In this document: positions 12,484-12,810 of the stretch, piece after piece
Position numbering within the stretch: the stretch's first letter is position 1
Layout: every line of letters begins with the position of its first letter
Source of the DNA: Deltaproteobacteria bacterium
GTDB lineage: Bacteria > Myxococcota_A > UBA9160 > PR03
DNA length: 12,810 nucleotides
Direction of reading: 5' to 3'
NCBI GenBank assembly: GCA_018262315.1
Contig: JAGSPS010000051.1
Coordinates: forward strand, 1-12,810
Position numbers and translations under genes: made by a program
Notes under the pieces: generated by a model
The model's database searches: none
What the model saw: the letters and a program-made list of their open reading frames with translations, nothing else
What the model was told of the DNA's origin: nothing

Positions 12484-12810
12484 ATGCACTGCGAACTCAA
12501 GCTGACGGGTGGCACGCTGATCGACGGGACCGGCACGCCCGCTGTGCGCAGCGACGTGGCGATCGCCGGCGGCCGCATCAGCGCGCTCGGCGATCTCACC
12601 GCGCTCGAGGCGGCGCGCACGATCGACTGCAGCGATCGCGTCGTGACGCCCGGCTTCATCGACATCCACTCGCACGCGGACTGGCTGTTGCCCGACGCGG
12701 ATCACGGGCGTCTCGTCGAACCGTTCGTGCGCCAGGGCATGACGACGCTCGTCGCGGGCAACTGCGGCTTCAGCCCGGCGCCGATCTCCCCGCGCAGTCG
12801 CGACACGGCG
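12484..12810 (+). CDS. D-aminoacylase / N-acyl-D-amino-acid deacylase-type amidohydrolase (3' end missing)
   Basis: The first 109 codons of an amidohydrolase run off the window end without a stop. The N-terminus LTGGTLIDGTGTPAVRSDVAIAGGRISALGD is the usual small beta-sandwich domain. The metal-binding motif PGFIDIHSHAD follows (56-66, His62 and His64), then QGMTTLVAGNCGFSPAP (84-100). Cys94 in GNCGFSP is the residue that bridges the metal site in D-aminoacylases and separates this group from dihydropyrimidinases. It should hydrolyse N-acyl-D-amino acids or a related amide. The start is well supported by GGAGGA (12472-12477) six bases upstream of ATG. A poor -10-like TAGGAT lies upstream at about 12452. 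It is divergent from the PEP-CTERM-like gene with about 200 bp between the starts; I see no gene in that gap. Confidence 0.9.
   Translation, partial: MHCELKLTGGTLIDGTGTPAVRSDVAIAGGRISALGDLTALEAARTIDCSDRVVTPGFIDIHSHADWLLPDADHGRLVEPFVRQGMTTLVAGNCGFSPAPISPRSRDTA

Overview
The window is GC-rich (about two thirds G+C by eye) and densely packed with genes, and looks chromosomal. It carries 14 protein genes or gene fragments and no recognisable rRNA, tRNA, CRISPR array, transposase or phage gene. The gene set fits a Gram-negative, lipid- and xenobiotic-metabolising bacterium: a PEP-CTERM-like exported protein, a DUF6502 protein, PaaX/desaturase/SDR genes, a carotenoid oxygenase, a haloalkane dehalogenase and a D-aminoacylase. 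Uncultured deltaproteobacterial lineages (Myxococcota, Binatota and similar) often look like this, but the taxon is inferred and not shown by the sequence.

Layout: (1) 1-359 holds the 3' end of a membrane-protein gene whose frame runs through a 114-bp palindromic element. (2) 3020-292, minus strand, is a three-gene operon: PaaX-type regulator, fatty acid desaturase (ATGA overlap) and short-chain dehydrogenase. A strong hairpin covers the ribosome-binding site of the last gene. A second copy of the 114-bp element lies upstream of the operon, between it and (3) a divergent PaaG-like crotonase (3218-4006, plus). (4) 5743-4009, minus, holds an unrecognised 105-aa protein and a carotenoid oxygenase, convergent with the crotonase with only 2 bp between them. 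(5) 5863-5931 holds two tandem 34-bp hairpin repeats. (6) 8997-5988, minus, is a tight operon of haloalkane dehalogenase, parvulin-type peptidyl-prolyl isomerase and HupE/UreJ-family membrane protein. All three genes appear to start with TTG and they are linked by 4-bp TTGA overlaps. (7) A divergent sigma70-like promoter with an internal palindrome drives a plus-strand pair: an 84-aa unknown ORF and a DUF6502 protein, joined by TGATG. (8) On the minus strand follow a Gfo/Idh/MocA oxidoreductase and a PEP-CTERM-like exported protein. (9) The window ends inside a plus-strand D-aminoacylase-type amidohydrolase.

Functionally, the left half is mainly acyl-chain and isoprenoid chemistry (desaturation, alcohol/ketone oxidoreduction, enoyl-CoA isomerisation, carotenoid cleavage). 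It is plausibly under a PaaX-like repressor that responds to an acyl-CoA. The middle operon pairs a dehalogenase with two envelope proteins. The most unusual non-coding features are the two copies of the 114-bp palindrome, which have identical 21-bp ends and diverged centres, and the hairpin over the SDR ribosome-binding site. I found no clear evidence of a wholly new system. The unrecognised 105-aa and 84-aa proteins and the repeat elements are the best leads.
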